DNA of 64,000 bases from assembly GCA_033439265.1 (NCBI GenBank), contig JAVTVX010000030.1:5597774-5661773 (forward strand). Direction: 5' to 3'. The translations under genes were made by a program, and so were the position numbers. The DNA comes from Dillenia suffruticosa. Taxonomy: Eukaryota > Streptophyta > Magnoliopsida > Dilleniales > Dilleniaceae. How positions within the stretch are numbered: position 1 is the stretch's first letter; every line of letters starts with the position of its first letter. The notes under the pieces were generated by a model. It searched no databases. It had not been told where the DNA came from and worked only from the letters and a program-made list of their open reading frames with translations. Of the stretch, positions 1-13,441 are shown piece after piece.

Positions 1-1
1 A

Positions 2-116
2 CTAGAATGGTACCAACCTATTTATCATTTTTAATTCTTTTTCTATTTTATCATAACATCGGTTAATATGATAAAAAAGAAGAATTAAAGATGATACAGG
101 ACGGTACCATTCTAGC
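2..116. repeat. Imperfect inverted repeat (hairpin)
   Basis: The two ends read ctagaatggtacc and its reverse complement ggtaccattctag. The arms stay matched for roughly 50 bp each, with scattered mismatches, around a short centre near position 60. The single strand would fold into a long AT-rich hairpin. It could be a fold-back MITE or a palindrome belonging to a larger element to the left of the window. No target-site duplication can be judged because the left flank is cut off. Confidence 0.75.
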
Positions 117-1359
117 TCTAAGCATGAATGATTTGTTTTGCACGTTTGGTTAACATGAAGAATTCTTTTTCCATGGAGAATCGGTCTGGTTGTTAATATA
201 ACGATTATATTAAATTTTTTAATCAAATTTTATATTCAAAACTTGAAAATAGAAAATATTAATTGTGATGACTACCCTTAAATTAGATCTAATAAAGTTC
301 ATATTGAATTAATCGAAATATAATTTTAAATACTGATTGGTTAGAAAAAAAGATCCATTAATATAAAATTACACAATAAAATAACTTTTTATATAATCAC
401 ATAATAGACTAAAATTATAAAAATTTAAACTTTAGTGTATATCTACAAAAATACCTGTTTTTGCATTTACCATCTTCACTATTAAAGAAAATATGTAAAT
501 TCATTTGAAAAAATTGAATATAGGTAAATTCTATAAATTTATAAACTTTGTATTTTTATATAAAATATTATAAAGAAATTAACAGAAGATGCACAAATTG
601 CTGTATTGTATTGTAATGTTTTTAGTCAAAAAAAAATAAAAAGAAAAAGAAACTTGGCAAATATAAAATTCTGAAAAAAAAATTCTTGTCTCGAGTAATT
701 TAATAAGGTGGGGAGTGGGTGGTGATGTACGGCAATCATGTCTCTTGAATTCAAAACTCATAAGCCCATGGCATGGGCCATGGTTTTGAACGAAGAGCCA
801 TATGGGTAATTACAGAATATGTATTTTTCCAAAAAAAACCATGCGGAAAATGACATGTTGGCCTTCAAGTCGCGAAGTCCAACGCGTATGGTAAAACTTG
901 AGTCAAAACTCCGAAGAATATTTTTAGGCGGTCAAAATATTGATAGTTCTTTTTTTCTTTTTTTTTTTAATAATTAAGGTATTCGAAATTATATTTCGAT
1001 TAATTCAATTTAAATATTATCAGATTTAATTTAAAAATAAATCTCTTAATGTAATATTTTTTATTTACATGTTTCATATTTAAGAATTGATTAAAAAATA
1101 TAACACTCTTACCTATTAAACTAATTATCCGTCAATAAAAATTTATTACAATACATAAAATTTTAATTTTTTTAATTTAAAAATAAATTACTTAAAGTTA
1201 TAAAGGACATGTTGTGAGTAATCACCACAAAAAATAAAGATTTATTGTACAAAATAAAATCTAACACCAAATCTATATGATTTAAGTTAACTTTTTTATA
1301 AAAAAAAAAGTTATATCAGTTGACTTATAGTTTATTCATTTCTTACTCCACCAAAATCA
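117..1359. other. AT-rich intergenic DNA, nothing recognised
   Basis: Homopolymer-rich AT DNA with no convincing ORF, RNA gene or repeat ends. A few short open frames are expected by chance. Confidence 0.6.
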
Positions 1360-1378
1360 ATTAAAATTTATTATTATT

Positions 1379-1577
1379 ATTATTATTTTTTGGTACCATG
1401 ACTAGGTCATCAATCTAATATCCAGAATTTTATTTGACTAATCTAGATTGACCGCTTATAGGGTCCAATTGAGGGGGCAGATCTCTCAATACTGATTTTT
1501 CCGTTCTTATGAGGGATCAAACTCTTGACTATAATTAAGAAACATCAGTTTCCAAACTAATTGAGCTATCAATCATC
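1379..1577 (-). mobile_element. tRNA-derived SINE with perfect target-site duplications
   Basis: Read on the minus strand it begins with an A-box-like TAGCTCAATTAG, followed by a B-box-like GAGTTTGATCCC. It has a body of about 120 bp and ends in an A-run with TAA-type repeats. The flanks carry a 19-bp direct repeat, attaaaatttattattatt, at 1360-1378 and 1578-1596, the hallmark of target-primed insertion. Its body shares the GATTAGTC and CCCTATA words with the SINE in the tandem array, so the two are probably related families. The perfect duplications suggest a fairly recent insertion. Confidence 0.85.
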
Positions 1578-3246
1578 ATTAAAATTTATTATTATTCACT
1601 TGATTGCAATAAAGTTTCTTTTAGCTCAAGTCACCCTCAGAATTCTCTCTGATTAACTCCCACAGCCACCATACAAAACCTTAACATAATATTCAAAAAA
1701 TAACTTGTGTAAACATGTAAACTTATTCACTTTCAGAATCAACTTAAAATTCTTTTCACTAAAAAAAAAAAATTATTTTCTACTTTTGTATTCGGATTAA
1801 ATTAAAATATAGCAGGAAAATAGTGTTAAATGAACTAAAAGGGTAAAGTACTACGTATCAAGCTTACATCAACATATTTTAATTAATTTTTAATTATTTA
1901 TTTAATTTGATCAAAACAAGTCAATAATTTAGTTAAAAAATTTTTGTTATATGATTTCATCCATTTGGTTTATAATTCATTATTATGGTAAAGAAGAAGG
2001 TTACATTTTAGGAAGCCTTATTTTGTGGGATTAGGGTTTAGACAAGTGTGTGAAACAGTTGCCTTAGTGGCTATCTAGATTATTGAAAGCCTATGATTCG
2101 GTATCCGAATGCTTATGTTTTTTAAAATAAATTATCGAATTTAAATTTTATATATAACAAAAATAGATATTCAGAAAATTTTATCTGTTAAGAGTCAATC
2201 CGATTTGAAACATATTTAATCAGATCTAACATAATTATCATATAACTAGACAATATCAGAGCAAATTATGGTAAATATCTGGGCAAATTACGGTAATTTT
2301 GGAGCGGCACAAAGGTAACCTCCACCCTAGCTATTTGATTTCTTTTCTCTTTACAGATTACTTAGAGATTTTTGGTTGTCTAGAACTTGATTAATCTATC
2401 TTGTATTTTATTTACATAAATTAATCTACTCATTATAGATATACTATGAACCCTTTTTATTGGTCGGCACTATATGAGAAATAAGTGTACACGATTTATG
2501 CAATGTTTTAAATATAGTACCGGATTTTGAACCACTAAGATAAATGTTATATGGTTCAACTGGTTTAAGCAGTTTAAGGGGTTAGTATGATTTAATTAAC
2601 GTAATTAATATTAAACAATTATCAAAAATAAAAATTAATAATTTTTATAATTATAACCTCAATTATTACAAATAATAGAATATAGACAAAAAGAAAAACA
2701 AGAAAAAAGGATGAAAGCAAGACAACATGTTCTTTTTTTTTTTTGAATATGTGATAAATAATGGTTAAATAATCGAGAAAAATGAAATACCAAGTGTCAC
2801 CATTTATTATCTTTTTTTTTTTTAATTTTTAAAATTTGAAAATATTGAATTGAAATATTAAATTAAGAAAAATCAGTTTAATGCAATATCTTGTTTTTAT
2901 TAATTTACATATTTTTTCCGTATTTTCTTAATTTCAATATTTTATATGTATTGTACCTAAAATGTTTCGATTTTGAATCTAATCGCGTAAGTTTAGATAT
3001 TCAAAAAGCAGGGCGCGGGGACAGGGAATTTTGTATGGGACTCACAGTCACTGTCACTGCCCCGGTCACAGGTTTTGCTTTACTTTTCCCCCTTCCACAT
3101 TAAATAGGCCAAGAAAAAAAAAAAAAGAGCTAATTGCACACCAATCCAGAATTCCATCAGATTATGGAATCGTCGAATTAGGAGTCCTTAGCCGGATGAA
3201 AATAAATAAAAATTGCTTAGAGTGACAATCTAATACAATATAGTTC

Positions 3247-3264
3247 ATATATATATATATATAT
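3247..3264. repeat. (AT)n microsatellite
   Basis: A run of about nine AT dinucleotides. Confidence 0.9.
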
Positions 3265-3746
3265 TTATAAATTATCGATATTTGATAATTATATTAGATT
3301 CAATTAAAAATAATTATAATATTTTCTTTTTCAAATTATATATCTGAAAAAAAAAGTTAACAAAGCATGATTTTTTCTTGTTTATTTAAGATTAAACCCT
3401 TTAACAATTTAATTTATATTTACAACTTTTGTTTTTTTTTTGGTCTATGGAATATTACTAGGGAAGTCAACAATCGGGTAGACTGGACAAGGGGACCGGC
3501 CCTATCATCCTCGCCCTGTCCTTAAATGGTCTCAAGGCATTTCTCATCGGGGGTGGTGCCTCCTAGCCACGTTTACGGGCCCCCGAGCAACTGCAAGTGA
3601 AAATTAGCCATAGCCGGGTCGATCCAACTTAAAATCTTAACAAACTACACCCATTATAAAAATTATAGGTGTTGGAAACGGGTGGTAGGTCATCCTTGAA
3701 GGCTTGATCTTACCCATTTAAATTTGAAATTCAAAGAAAGCACATG

Positions 3747-3749
<3 letters not shown>

Positions 3750-3777
<28 letters not shown>
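3750..3777. repeat. (GA)n microsatellite
   Basis: About 14 uninterrupted GA dinucleotides next to a slightly GC-richer patch. Confidence 0.95.
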
Positions 3778-3780
<3 letters not shown>

Positions 3781-6141
3781 GGAGGGAGTGGTTTTTCTGT
3801 GAAAACCAGCTCGTAACTTCTCATTAGTTTTGAATTTCCAATAGGTTAATTGTGAAGGTTGAGATAATAACCTTGATAGCAAGTGAGACATAAGAGTGAG
3901 TGAGGGCTTGAAGGTAGAGAGTTTCTTGGTAATAACATCAAAAAATATACCACAATTGAAAGCATTTGGATTGTGAAAATTAAAAACTGATTCAATCCGT
4001 TTTCGTGATAATTTTTTAAGACCGTGTATAAAAAGAGTTAATGTTTTAATCCTAAATTTTAGAATTATATAATAATGATATTTATTTTTTGGGCTTGAAA
4101 ATCCATGCTCGGTTAATATAAAATTATCATCAATGGTATCAGAAAAGTTGTAGATTGTTTCATAATTTTTTTTTTATGTGAAAAACGATATGAATCATAA
4201 TATGAATGTCATTTTAGAACAATCCCGAGCATAAATGTTTTTTGGTAAAAATTATTAATAGTAATTTCCATTATAGTTAACAAAATACTTTAAAATGTTA
4301 ACAATAGAATGCCCATGACATGAGAAATGATTCCGGAAAAAATCATGCTTGCACGTTTTGTATTTTTAGAGATAAATGAAACCCTAACTGAAATATAATA
4401 TGCTTATATCTTATAGTACAATATCTTTTATGATATAATATTTATATGATTAGATTTTTTATTAAAAATATTTTCCAACCATATAAAAAAACGTGTAAAA
4501 TGATTTAGAAATGAGGAAGATATAGTCTTTAGAAATTAGGGTTGAAATGCAAATTTTATGGACCAAGGTTGAAAAAGATGAATAGTAGAAAAATGTAAAT
4601 CTCACTGCCGATCACGTGTGAGTGTAACCTAAACTCCAGATTCTAAACGTCTAATCTGAAAGCAAAGACCACAATTGAAATCAAAGACAAAAAATGTGGG
4701 GTAGTCGGAATTCCTTGGTTGGAGTTTGCCAGCGTGAACACGTTGAGGCCATTTCACCATGCTGGGAGAATGGGCATGTGGCTGTCCTGCACAGCACTGC
4801 CTGGGTGGCGCGTGAAGGCGCATGAGGTGTCTATTTTAGAGGAAAAAGTTATGAAAATAATTCAAAATCTCATGAGATTTTTTTTTTTTTATAATTTTTA
4901 ATTTATTTTTCTCAGTTGAAAAATATTTTTATTGATTTTAAATGAATAAAGTGTTTAAAAAATTGCAAAAAAAAAATTTTTCTGTTCAAAAAATTTTTGA
5001 AAAATTTTTATAAGTTAAGAAAATTATTTTCGTGTTATTGGCTATCCAAATAAAATTTTTCTATATCTATTTTATTTTGTACCCATTAATTTATATATGA
5101 AAAATTTGTTTTTCAATATAAAATTAATTGAATATTGAACATAATGATTAGAGTAGGTATTTAAAAATTTTATGATTGGCTCCATGACCAATATGATGTT
5201 TACCTTATTTTTAGGATATGATGATCTTCAAACGCACTCTTAACATTCTCCATTCTCCCTGGGAGAGTGAGAGGATTTCAGAACTTTTGGTAAAACTGAA
5301 TATAATGATAAATTATAAAATAAATTCAGTACACACTTTGTCATAACATTTGAGTGTTATAAGTCAAAAATGCTATGAGATTTTGCATTTGGGTTACTAG
5401 TTTAGGGGTAATACGCCAAAATTAATATTATAAGAAACTCTCTCCCTAATACTTTGGGTAGAATGATTGATAAAATAATAGAAAAAAATGATCAGATCAT
5501 TCTCAAGAATTTCATATTAACATTACTTAAAATATGAAGAGCTAAACAGATAGAGAGTAAGATGAAGAAATCATTGTCTTTAAGGATAAATGGCTCTACA
5601 TCACAAACTATTATGAGATTTGCTCTCACTGATAGTCCTTTAGTAGGAATGGTTAATATGGTGATTCGCATGAATATGGAGGAGTAGAAAGATTGATTGT
5701 TTCATTTTTTTCCCTTTTGTTTCGTACAAATATAGTTATGTACTATGATCATATTTAGTAGAAATTTGTAAATATGTGATATAGATTTCTTCTTCTTTCA
5801 TGTATGTATTTAGAATCTGAATGCCTTTAATATTTAATAGAGATGCATATCTATTTGTTTATGCGTGCATGTAAATAAATATGTTCTAGTTTTACATGAT
5901 TCTAAATTCTTGAACTATTTGAGTGGGAGGTTTTAGGTCGGGAGAATTTAAGTAATTCTCATATAAAATTTATTAAATTTTATTACTTTAAAATTAAATT
6001 TATCGTAATCAAACATTTGGATCATGGTTGATGATCGGAAATTTAGTAAACTTTCGAGTTTATCGTAAATGTTAATTTTAAGTACAAAATTGTATGTATT
6101 ATATGAGTATGAATACTTATGATCACCCCTTTTTGAAAACC

Positions 6142-7471
6142 ATGGCATCAAAATCCATAATTATAGACCTTAACAAAGGTGATAAATTCAATCACGACAA
6201 TTATGATATTTGACGCTATAAAATATGATATATATTGAAAGAGCAAAATGTTTTAGATGGTATTAACCATATCATGCAAGACCTTGGAGTTGAAAACACT
6301 ACTCAGCAGAGACAAGATCGAGAAGCTTACTAGGCATGGAAAAAAAAATTTCATTGTATGTGGCATCTTGGTCAGTTCTGTTGTTGATGATCTCTTCACG
6401 AATGCGAGCAATTCTCTACTGCTCATGACATATGGGTGTACCTCTACTAGTGTCATCCGCTTGAGATAGTTGACCATCGACTTTGACACCTATAAGAAGA
6501 AAGTTGATCATAACATCAAATAGCATCTAAGGATCATGTCAAACATGATAAAGGAATTGAAATCAGCTGGTCACGTTTTATCTAATGAGCAACAAGTTCA
6601 GGTTTTGATTCAATCCCTTCCATATTAGTAGAAGTACCTGAAAGTTAATATAACTCACAATGATATTATAAGAACTTTCTTTGATGCTGCTTGCCACTTG
6701 GAACTTGAGGATGAGCGGTTTGGTGCCGCAAAATATATTTTTGGTGCTTTTGTTGCTGAATCTAGTTCTTAAATAGTTTTGGACTTTAAGTGCAAGAGGA
6801 ACAAGAACAAAGGCAAGAAAGGAAATAAGGTCGATGGAGGATCAAAGAAGAACAATTCTAACCATAAAAACAAACGTAAGTAGTTTTGGAAGAAGGACAA
6901 GAGTAAGCTCAAGTGCTACAATTGTAAAACTTTGGTCATTTTACTCGAGAATGTCCCGAACCGAAAATGGTAGCACTTAATAACATTTTTTTGAGTATTG
7001 TATATGTTTCTAGTACTATTATACTTTTTGAATCTTATCCTGTATGGATTATAGACTCAGGAGCAATAGACTACATGACAAGAGATGAGGAAATGTTCGT
7101 GAATTTTCGTCGAATTCCTCCTGGTACAAGATGGATATACATAGGAAATAATATGATGGTTGAGGTCAAAGGGATTGACACTTACAAACTAGAGTTAAGA
7201 AGTGGCCAAACCCTAATTTTGCCCGTTGTTCTCTTTGCAACAGAGATTCAACAAAATTTAGTTTTTGTAGTTGTTCTTTTAAAACTTGGTTATAACTTAA
7301 ATTTTTTTTCGTAATAGGATCTGTATCTATTATAATAGTATGTATTATGGTTCTGAACATCTCTTAGACAACTTTATGACTCTGGATTGTGACAAACAAA
7401 TGTTTAACTGTTATGTCGAACAATATGTTTCATTAAATGTTTGTTTTTCTAATAATACTAATCTTGATGAC
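6142..7471 (+). mobile_element. Ty1/copia gag-protease remnant (broken fossil)
   Basis: A decayed copia-type element. Its gag opens near 6142 with MASKSIIIDLNKGDKF and continues with words typical of copia gag. A CCHC-type zinc knuckle (CYNC ... HFTREC) is recognisable near 6918-6960. An aspartic protease starts near 7040 with WIIDSGAIDYMT, matching the copia WIxDSGAxxHMT signature. Integrase, reverse transcriptase and RNase H are absent. The right end is cut by the gag-only LTR element starting at 7472. It is broken, with several breaks, and looks old. No LTR pair was identified. Confidence 0.8.
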
Positions 7472-8795
7472 TGATAGTGATATTTTTATACACTTGAATT
7501 TATTGAATTTTATTTTATTTCAGACTTTCTTGATGACTTTTAGAATTATTTTTAGGTTTTATTTCATGATTTTACATTGTTTATTTTTGTGAGTTTTATT
7601 TTAGGATTATTGAGCTTATTTAAAAATATTGGACTGTACAGATAGTTGTTAGTATTTTGAGCATAACTTTCTGCTTCGATATCCAATGACCTAATTCTTG
7701 TTGGGTTAGAAAGAAAACTTCAAGGCCTATAAATCTTATGAAGACCTCAGAGGCTGGGTCAGACCAGAAGATATCTGAAATTTAAGTCGACGTTACTGTA
7801 GTACTAGAAATCAAGGCCCATGAGTTCTAAAAGCCCAAATTCAAGTGAAATATCAAGCTGTTATGAAGACCCACGAATTTTTAGTCATTTAGAACTCTTA
7901 GGAATTAAATTATAAGAAGGAGACATCCTTTACACTTGAAGAGGGGAGGAGAAAACCTAGCAGCCGCCTCCTTGGTCTTCTTAGACTGGATTCTTCGATC
8001 TTCATTGGAGTTGTAATGTTTTCTTTACTTTTCTTGTATTTCTTTATCATGTCTACTTAGATTTCTTGTTCTTAGGATTCAATGAATTATGTGATTTGAT
8101 TAATAGCATGGTTTGATTCGTTTTTCTTCCTTAAATTTTTATTTGTATGTTCTTTTTTTTTTATGAGATTTCATTATTGAACTTAATCTTCATTCGTAAA
8201 GAGCCATATGATTTGATGATTTGCGATTACATGCATGAGATCGAGAGAAAATTGCATGAAATTTGACCAATACAATAAAATCCATATAGGGTTATGAGAT
8301 CGATGGATAATTAACTCTGTGTGTGAGGATTTTAGGGGAAACCCTAGATTATAAATATTCCATGGATCTTAATGCAGTTCGGTCTAATCAAGATTGCATA
8401 ACCATTGAGTTTTGGTTAGTCGAATTAGGATTTCATTATATGACCATTAGGTAAATCTAATTTTGAAAAATTTACCCTCATTAAGAATGAATCTTTAGTC
8501 ATTAAACTTTAAGGGATTTGAAAGAATTCAGCCATGTGAAAAAATTGAAGACAGATGAAATCGATATTCTAGAGTTTTATAAAACTAAGGTTTTGTCTAT
8601 CAATATTTATATTTTTAATATTTTCGTAATTTTAATATTTTTACTATCTTGATTCGTTCTGTCTAATTTAGATAGGGTATTTTATAATTGGTAATACACA
8701 ATATCCTCATGGAATCGACACTTATTCTACACTATACACAATACTCGACGAGAGTATATTTGTCCAAAATCATGATATACCTAAATTGTGTAACA
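7472..8795 (+). repeat. 5' LTR of the gag-only element
   Basis: Starts TGATAG and ends TAACA just before the primer-binding site. The first half is shared with the repeat at 12451. Confidence 0.8.
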
Positions 8796-9499
8796 AGTTT
8801 TTGGCACCATTGCCGGGGGTATTTAAGTATATCAATAAAAATCATCTTGTTTGAGATTGGACATTATTTTTTATTTCTTGTTTCTTTCTTGTTCTTGGTA
8901 AATTGGGTATATAAATTTTATGGTTTTTCATATATTTCTTACTCATTCCATATAGAATCATTTTTTTTTCGGTTGTTTGAAAACGGATTAAGGAAATTGG
9001 TCAAACAACCACTTGTTTTGAAGAATTTCGGCCTACTGAACAAAACCCGTAGCATTAGCTATGGACACCGACCTATTTTCATCAAATTCTGTCATTTTCA
9101 TAGACGTTTCTATTTTTTTTTTAATTTTTCGTGAATTTTTAGAATTCTCCGATTGTCTTCTTGGGTATCTTTTTGCATTATTTTGTTGTGTTTTTGTAAT
9201 TTCTACATTTATATAGGCATTATAGATTTTCTTGAGTGGTTCTTGCAATTGGTATTGAAGTTTAAATTTTATGCTATTTTTTGGGTTCCGGTGCATGTTG
9301 CGATCCAAGAGCCTTGACCTAGTTGATTTCAATTCTGAGATTGAAAAAACATTACGAACTATTTGTAGACAAGTCAAGGAAATTAAGCAGGAATAAACAA
9401 TGGTCCATGAGAACATAGCAGTGAGAGAGTACTTGATGCCCAGATTTTAGGACATTCAGACTAGTATCGCACGGCCAACTGTGGAGGCAAACAATTTCG

Positions 9500-10950
9500 A
9501 GCTCAAGCCGAGTCTGATCGGGATGGTACAAGAGATCATTTGGTGGTGAAGCATTCGAAGAACCAAATAGCCACTTGAAAAATTTTCTAGAGATCAGCGA
9601 CACCATCAAGCTTAATAGAGTCAGCGCAGATGCGTCAAGTTAAGGTTATTCCCTTTCTCTCTTAAGGGAAAGACAAATGTATGGCTGAACTCATTCCCTA
9701 CTAATTATTTTACGAGTTGGGAGATTCTTTCTCAGGCATTTTTAGTTAAGTATTTTCCACTTGGTAAGATAGCTAAACTACGTAATGACATTACTAGTTT
9801 TAGGCAATCTAAGGGTGAGTCTTTGTATAATACATGGGAACGGTTTAAGAATTTGATTAGAAGGTGCCCAAATCATGGTATTCTTGACTGGTTGATTTTG
9901 CAAACATTTATGGTGGTTTTTTAAACTCTGTGACAATTACCATTGATGTTGCGGCTGGAGGTGCATTTATGAGCAAGTCATATAATGAGGCATGGTCATT
10001 ATCGGATGATATGGTTTCTAACCAATATGATTGGTATAATGAGAGTAAGATTCCTAGGCAAAGGGGTGGTGTGCATGATATTGATATTTTTAGCATACTT
10101 AATGCGAAAATTGACTCTTTAATTAACTGCATGAAAACTAATCAACTTAATGTTGTGTCTAACTATTCTACTCACGTATCTTTTAAGTGTCCATAGGTGC
10201 AGCAAGCAAACTACATTTCTAACTTTAGCAAACCTCAGTATCACCTTGACTTTAACACGTATAACCTTAGATGGAGGAACCATATCAATTTTTCATGCAA
10301 CCAAGGAGAACCACAGAGAGTGAATCCACTAGATTTTCATTCAGGGAATCCACAATCAAGAGAGAGTAAGGTATCGTGGGAGTTGGCAATTGAACGTTTG
10401 GCAACTGCAACAAATGAAAGGTTTGAGAGGCTTGAAAATAAAATTGATCAATTAACTAATGCCTTTCATTCTTGTATGCCAGATAGATTGTCGAGTGACA
10501 TTGAGAAGAACCCCAGAGAGAAGGTTAATGCACTCTTATTTATAAGAGAGAAAGAATTGCAACAGGTACCAGATCTATCCAAGGATGAAGAGGATAAATA
10601 AGAGAGAAAGGAAGAGATCCAAAAGTCTACGAATGAGGAGGTTGAGACACCAGATTCTAAACATGGAAATGTTTTATGTTTTAATAATTCTAAACCCCAT
10701 GTTCCTTTTCCTGGACACACGTTACGTGCAAAAGTACCATTTGAAAAATTTTTTAAAATACATATTAATATTCCTTTTTTAGTTGTTATCAGACAAGTGC
10801 CAAGATATGAGAAATTTCTCAATAAAGAGATCACTAACAAGAGGAAACTTGATGAAATTTCAAAGGTCAAGCTTACATATGAAATGCAATAATTGACAAG
10901 AGAAGGACAAAGGCATGGTATGATGCAATAAATGGACATACTGTGAAGAT
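9500..10950 (+). pseudogene. gag-like region of the gag-only element
   Basis: Translated words match the Athila/Tat capsid region: a W-rich patch around 9670-9740 followed by RNDITSFRQSKGESLYNTWE. A later part carries AAGGAFMSKSYNEA, a motif usual after capsid in this clade. It is broken and not a functional protein. The segment after it, to about 12437, is non-coding apart from a 125-bp A/G-rich tract near 11787-11910. Confidence 0.75.
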
Positions 10951-11786
10951 TTATGAGAAGAGAAGAAATTGCTAAAGAGGAAGTAACAAGTTCACCAACT
11001 TAATCAGGGGAATCTTTCTATTCTCTTCTCTAGATTTTTGATTGAATTGCATTGCGGACAATATTTAGATTAAGTGTGGGGGGATGCATTGCATTTTGAT
11101 TTTTAGGTGTTTTATTTATTTCATTATGACTTTTAGGAAAATTTTATTTAGAAATCTTGATTTTTGCTGAATTTTTTTAGCTTTTAATTTTTTTTTTCAT
11201 ACCAACTAGATTTTCTCGGGTTTTCTAGTCCTTGTATGTTACTTGTTTTGAATTGGATTGCATGACAAACGATTGATATTAGTAGTTATTTGGTACATTA
11301 GTGGCTATTCATTTTTTTATCGTTGATTTGAAAGATAGACATGCAAGATTTAATACTGAATTTATCTTAGTCAGGATTTGAGTCTTAAAGAGTAATTTTT
11401 TTACTTTCATCATTTTTCTTGCTCTGCGTATATCACACGTGATTTAGTTACTCTAGAACTTACACTATTATCCATTTTGAGACCACATTCATGATTTTCA
11501 TACACAAAAATGATTAAGGCATTTAGGATTACATATGTTTGGCTTCTGAAAAATACCATCCCAATTATTTTTTGCCCCTTAGTTAACCAATTTGAGCCTA
11601 AACCTTTTCTTTCATATGTTACCCACATAATTTACCCTATGACCTGTCTTTCTTTAACTCCAGAATTTGAACCCGAATTCACTAATATACTTATAGTTGA
11701 TGGTATGATATTATGTATTTAGCTATTATTTTTTTCGAGTTTTATATATACTTTTAGTCATTGTCTTGTTGAGTGAGTTATGAAAG

Positions 11787-11910
11787 AAAAAAAAAAGAAT
11801 GAAGAATAAAAAAAAAGAAAAAAAAGAAGAAAAAAAAGGAAAAAAAAAGAAGAAAAAAAAAGAAAAAAAAGAAAGAAAAGGGGGAAGAAAAAGAAAAAAA
11901 AGAAAAAAAA
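11787..11910. repeat. A/G-only low-complexity tract
   Basis: Almost pure purine on the plus strand (runs of A broken by single or double G), inside the 3' non-coding part of the gag-only element. Confidence 0.9.
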
Positions 11911-12450
11911 TTCATTCTTGATATTGTTCACTCTTATAGTGAAGTTATTGTTCTTTGAATACGTGATATATTATATTACATGTGCGTAGTTAGAGTCAGT
12001 ATTTTCTTTGTCTTGATCTAATAATGCCATGTCTTGATGCTTATGTATATTTAGTGAATCATTTTAACCCTATATCTTACCCATTATCCTATCCCTTACC
12101 TTAATCCCATTATAACCAAATAAAAGACCTTTTGATTGGTGTGTAGATTTCATATATAAGTAGTGGAGATTTGATATATGAGCAAACTTATGCTAATGCC
12201 GTCTTATTGTGTTGATTTGAGTGAATCAATTGTGAGGGTGGCTGACTCTTGCATTTTTCTTGATTTTGATGAGACTATATGAGATGCAATAGTTTCTCTA
12301 GTGCTGGATACTACGAAGTATTGATTGTGATGATTGTAATTCTGATTTGAACTTGTTATATACATGGTTAGGGACTTGGGATGTTGAATTGGTTTTGAAG
12401 AAAATTTATTCTTGCTTGAGGACAAGCAAACATTCAAGTGTGGGGGTATT

Positions 12451-13018
12451 TGATAGCGATATTTTTTTACACTTGAATTGATTTTATTTTATTTTATTTT
12501 ATTTCAGACTTTATTTATAACTTTTAGAACTATTTTTAGGTTTTATTTCATGATTTTACATTGATTATTTTATGATTATTGAGCTTATTTAAAGATATTG
12601 TACTGCACAGATAGTTATTAGTATTTTGGGCATAACTTTCTGCTCTGATATCCGATTGACCTGATTCTTGTTAGGTTGGAAAGAAGATGTCAACACCTAC
12701 AAATCTTATGAAGACCTTAGAGGTTGGGTCAGACCAGAAAATATCTGAAATTTGAGTCGAAGTTACTGTAGTGCTAGAAATCAAGGCCCATGAGTCCTCA
12801 GCCCAAGTTCAAGTGAAATATCAAGCTGTTATGAAGACCCATGAATTTTTAGTCATTTAGGACTCTTTGGAATAAGAAGGAGACAACCTTTACACTTGAA
12901 CAGGGGGAGGAGAAACCCTAGCAGCCGCCTCCTCGATTTTTTTGGACGGGATTCTTCGATCTTCATCAGGGTTGAAGGGGTTGTAATGTTTTCTTTACTT
13001 TTCTTGTATTTCTTTATA
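12451..13018 (+). repeat. 3' LTR of the gag-only element, truncated
   Basis: Matches the first part of the repeat at 7472, including the gccgcctcct patch. The match stops near 13018, where tRNA-Gln/maturase array sequence takes over. The remaining 0.7-0.8 kb of LTR is missing, so the element was clipped at the edge of the array. Confidence 0.8.
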
Positions 13019-13021
13019 TGT

Positions 13022-13240
13022 GTACAAATGAAAAGGCGTATATTAGGGGAGGAAGAAAGGTCGAAGTTGAGTTTTTCAAAATCCAATGCTCGGACTTTGA
13101 ACTTTGTCATGTTTTGCATGCCAGCTTGTTTTAGAATTTTGGCTGCAATTTCGTTGATTCTTTCTCTACTAAGCTCCTGCATTTCAAATTCCTCTTTTAC
13201 TCCTTTACTCACAAATCAAGCGCAAAAGCATAGAAGTTGT
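13022..13240 (-). pseudogene. MatR-like maturase exon, N-terminal part only
   Basis: Minus-strand reading gives SKGVKEEFEM, then RERINEIAAKILKQAGMQ, then VRALDFEKLNFDLSSSPN, the conserved first half of the exon found throughout the array. The RT-like half is missing because the left edge of the array falls inside the exon. It is read from right to left, with tRNA-Gln upstream of it on the same strand. Confidence 0.6.
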
Positions 13241-13370
13241 TGAATTTTGTGGGTGAAAAAAAACATAGGCGTTTCAAAAATGGGAGAGCATTTCGCATAT
13301 GCAGTTAGGAGAGAGAGAAACATGTTACATTTTTTTATTATTATTTACTTTTGTAAAGGAGTTGAGAGAA

Positions 13371-13441
13371 TGGTTCTATTGAGATTTGAACTCAGGTTAC
13401 TGATTCAAAGTCCAATGTCCTCAACACTAGACCATGGAAAC
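13371..13441 (-). pseudogene. tRNA-Gln pseudogene (TTG)
   Basis: Recognisable tRNA-Gln, but one base is missing in the anticodon stem and the acceptor stem is mismatched (5' end GTTTCCA). Confidence 0.85.

Larger units (their letters stand above)
1597..6141. other. Intergenic DNA, no gene seen
   Basis: AT-rich, with small open frames of no recognisable content. It holds two microsatellites, listed separately. Two patches are less AT-rich (about 3460-3720 and 4640-4830) but show no domain, clear repeat ends or RNA structure that I can name. The stretch from about 5200 to 6141 may be leader or LTR sequence of the copia remnant that follows, but I see no matching second copy. Confidence 0.5.
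7472..13018 (+). mobile_element. Gag-only Athila/Tat-like LTR element (fossil)
   Basis: Two related direct repeats (7472-8795 and 12451 to about 13018) start TGATAGYGATATTTTT. The first is followed at once by a primer-binding site (TTGGCACCATTGCCGGGGG, 8801-8819) like the tRNA-Asp type of Athila/Tat elements. The second is preceded by a polypurine tract (GTGTGGGGG, about 12438-12446). The interior holds only gag-like sequence, roughly 9500-10950, with words such as WLNSFPTNYFTSWEIL and TWERFKNLIRRCPNHG. No protease, RT, RNase H or integrase is seen, so it is a non-autonomous derivative. The right LTR is truncated where the tandem array begins. It is broken, with several breaks in gag; LTR divergence is clearly higher than in the element at 37207, so it is older. 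Confidence 0.8.
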
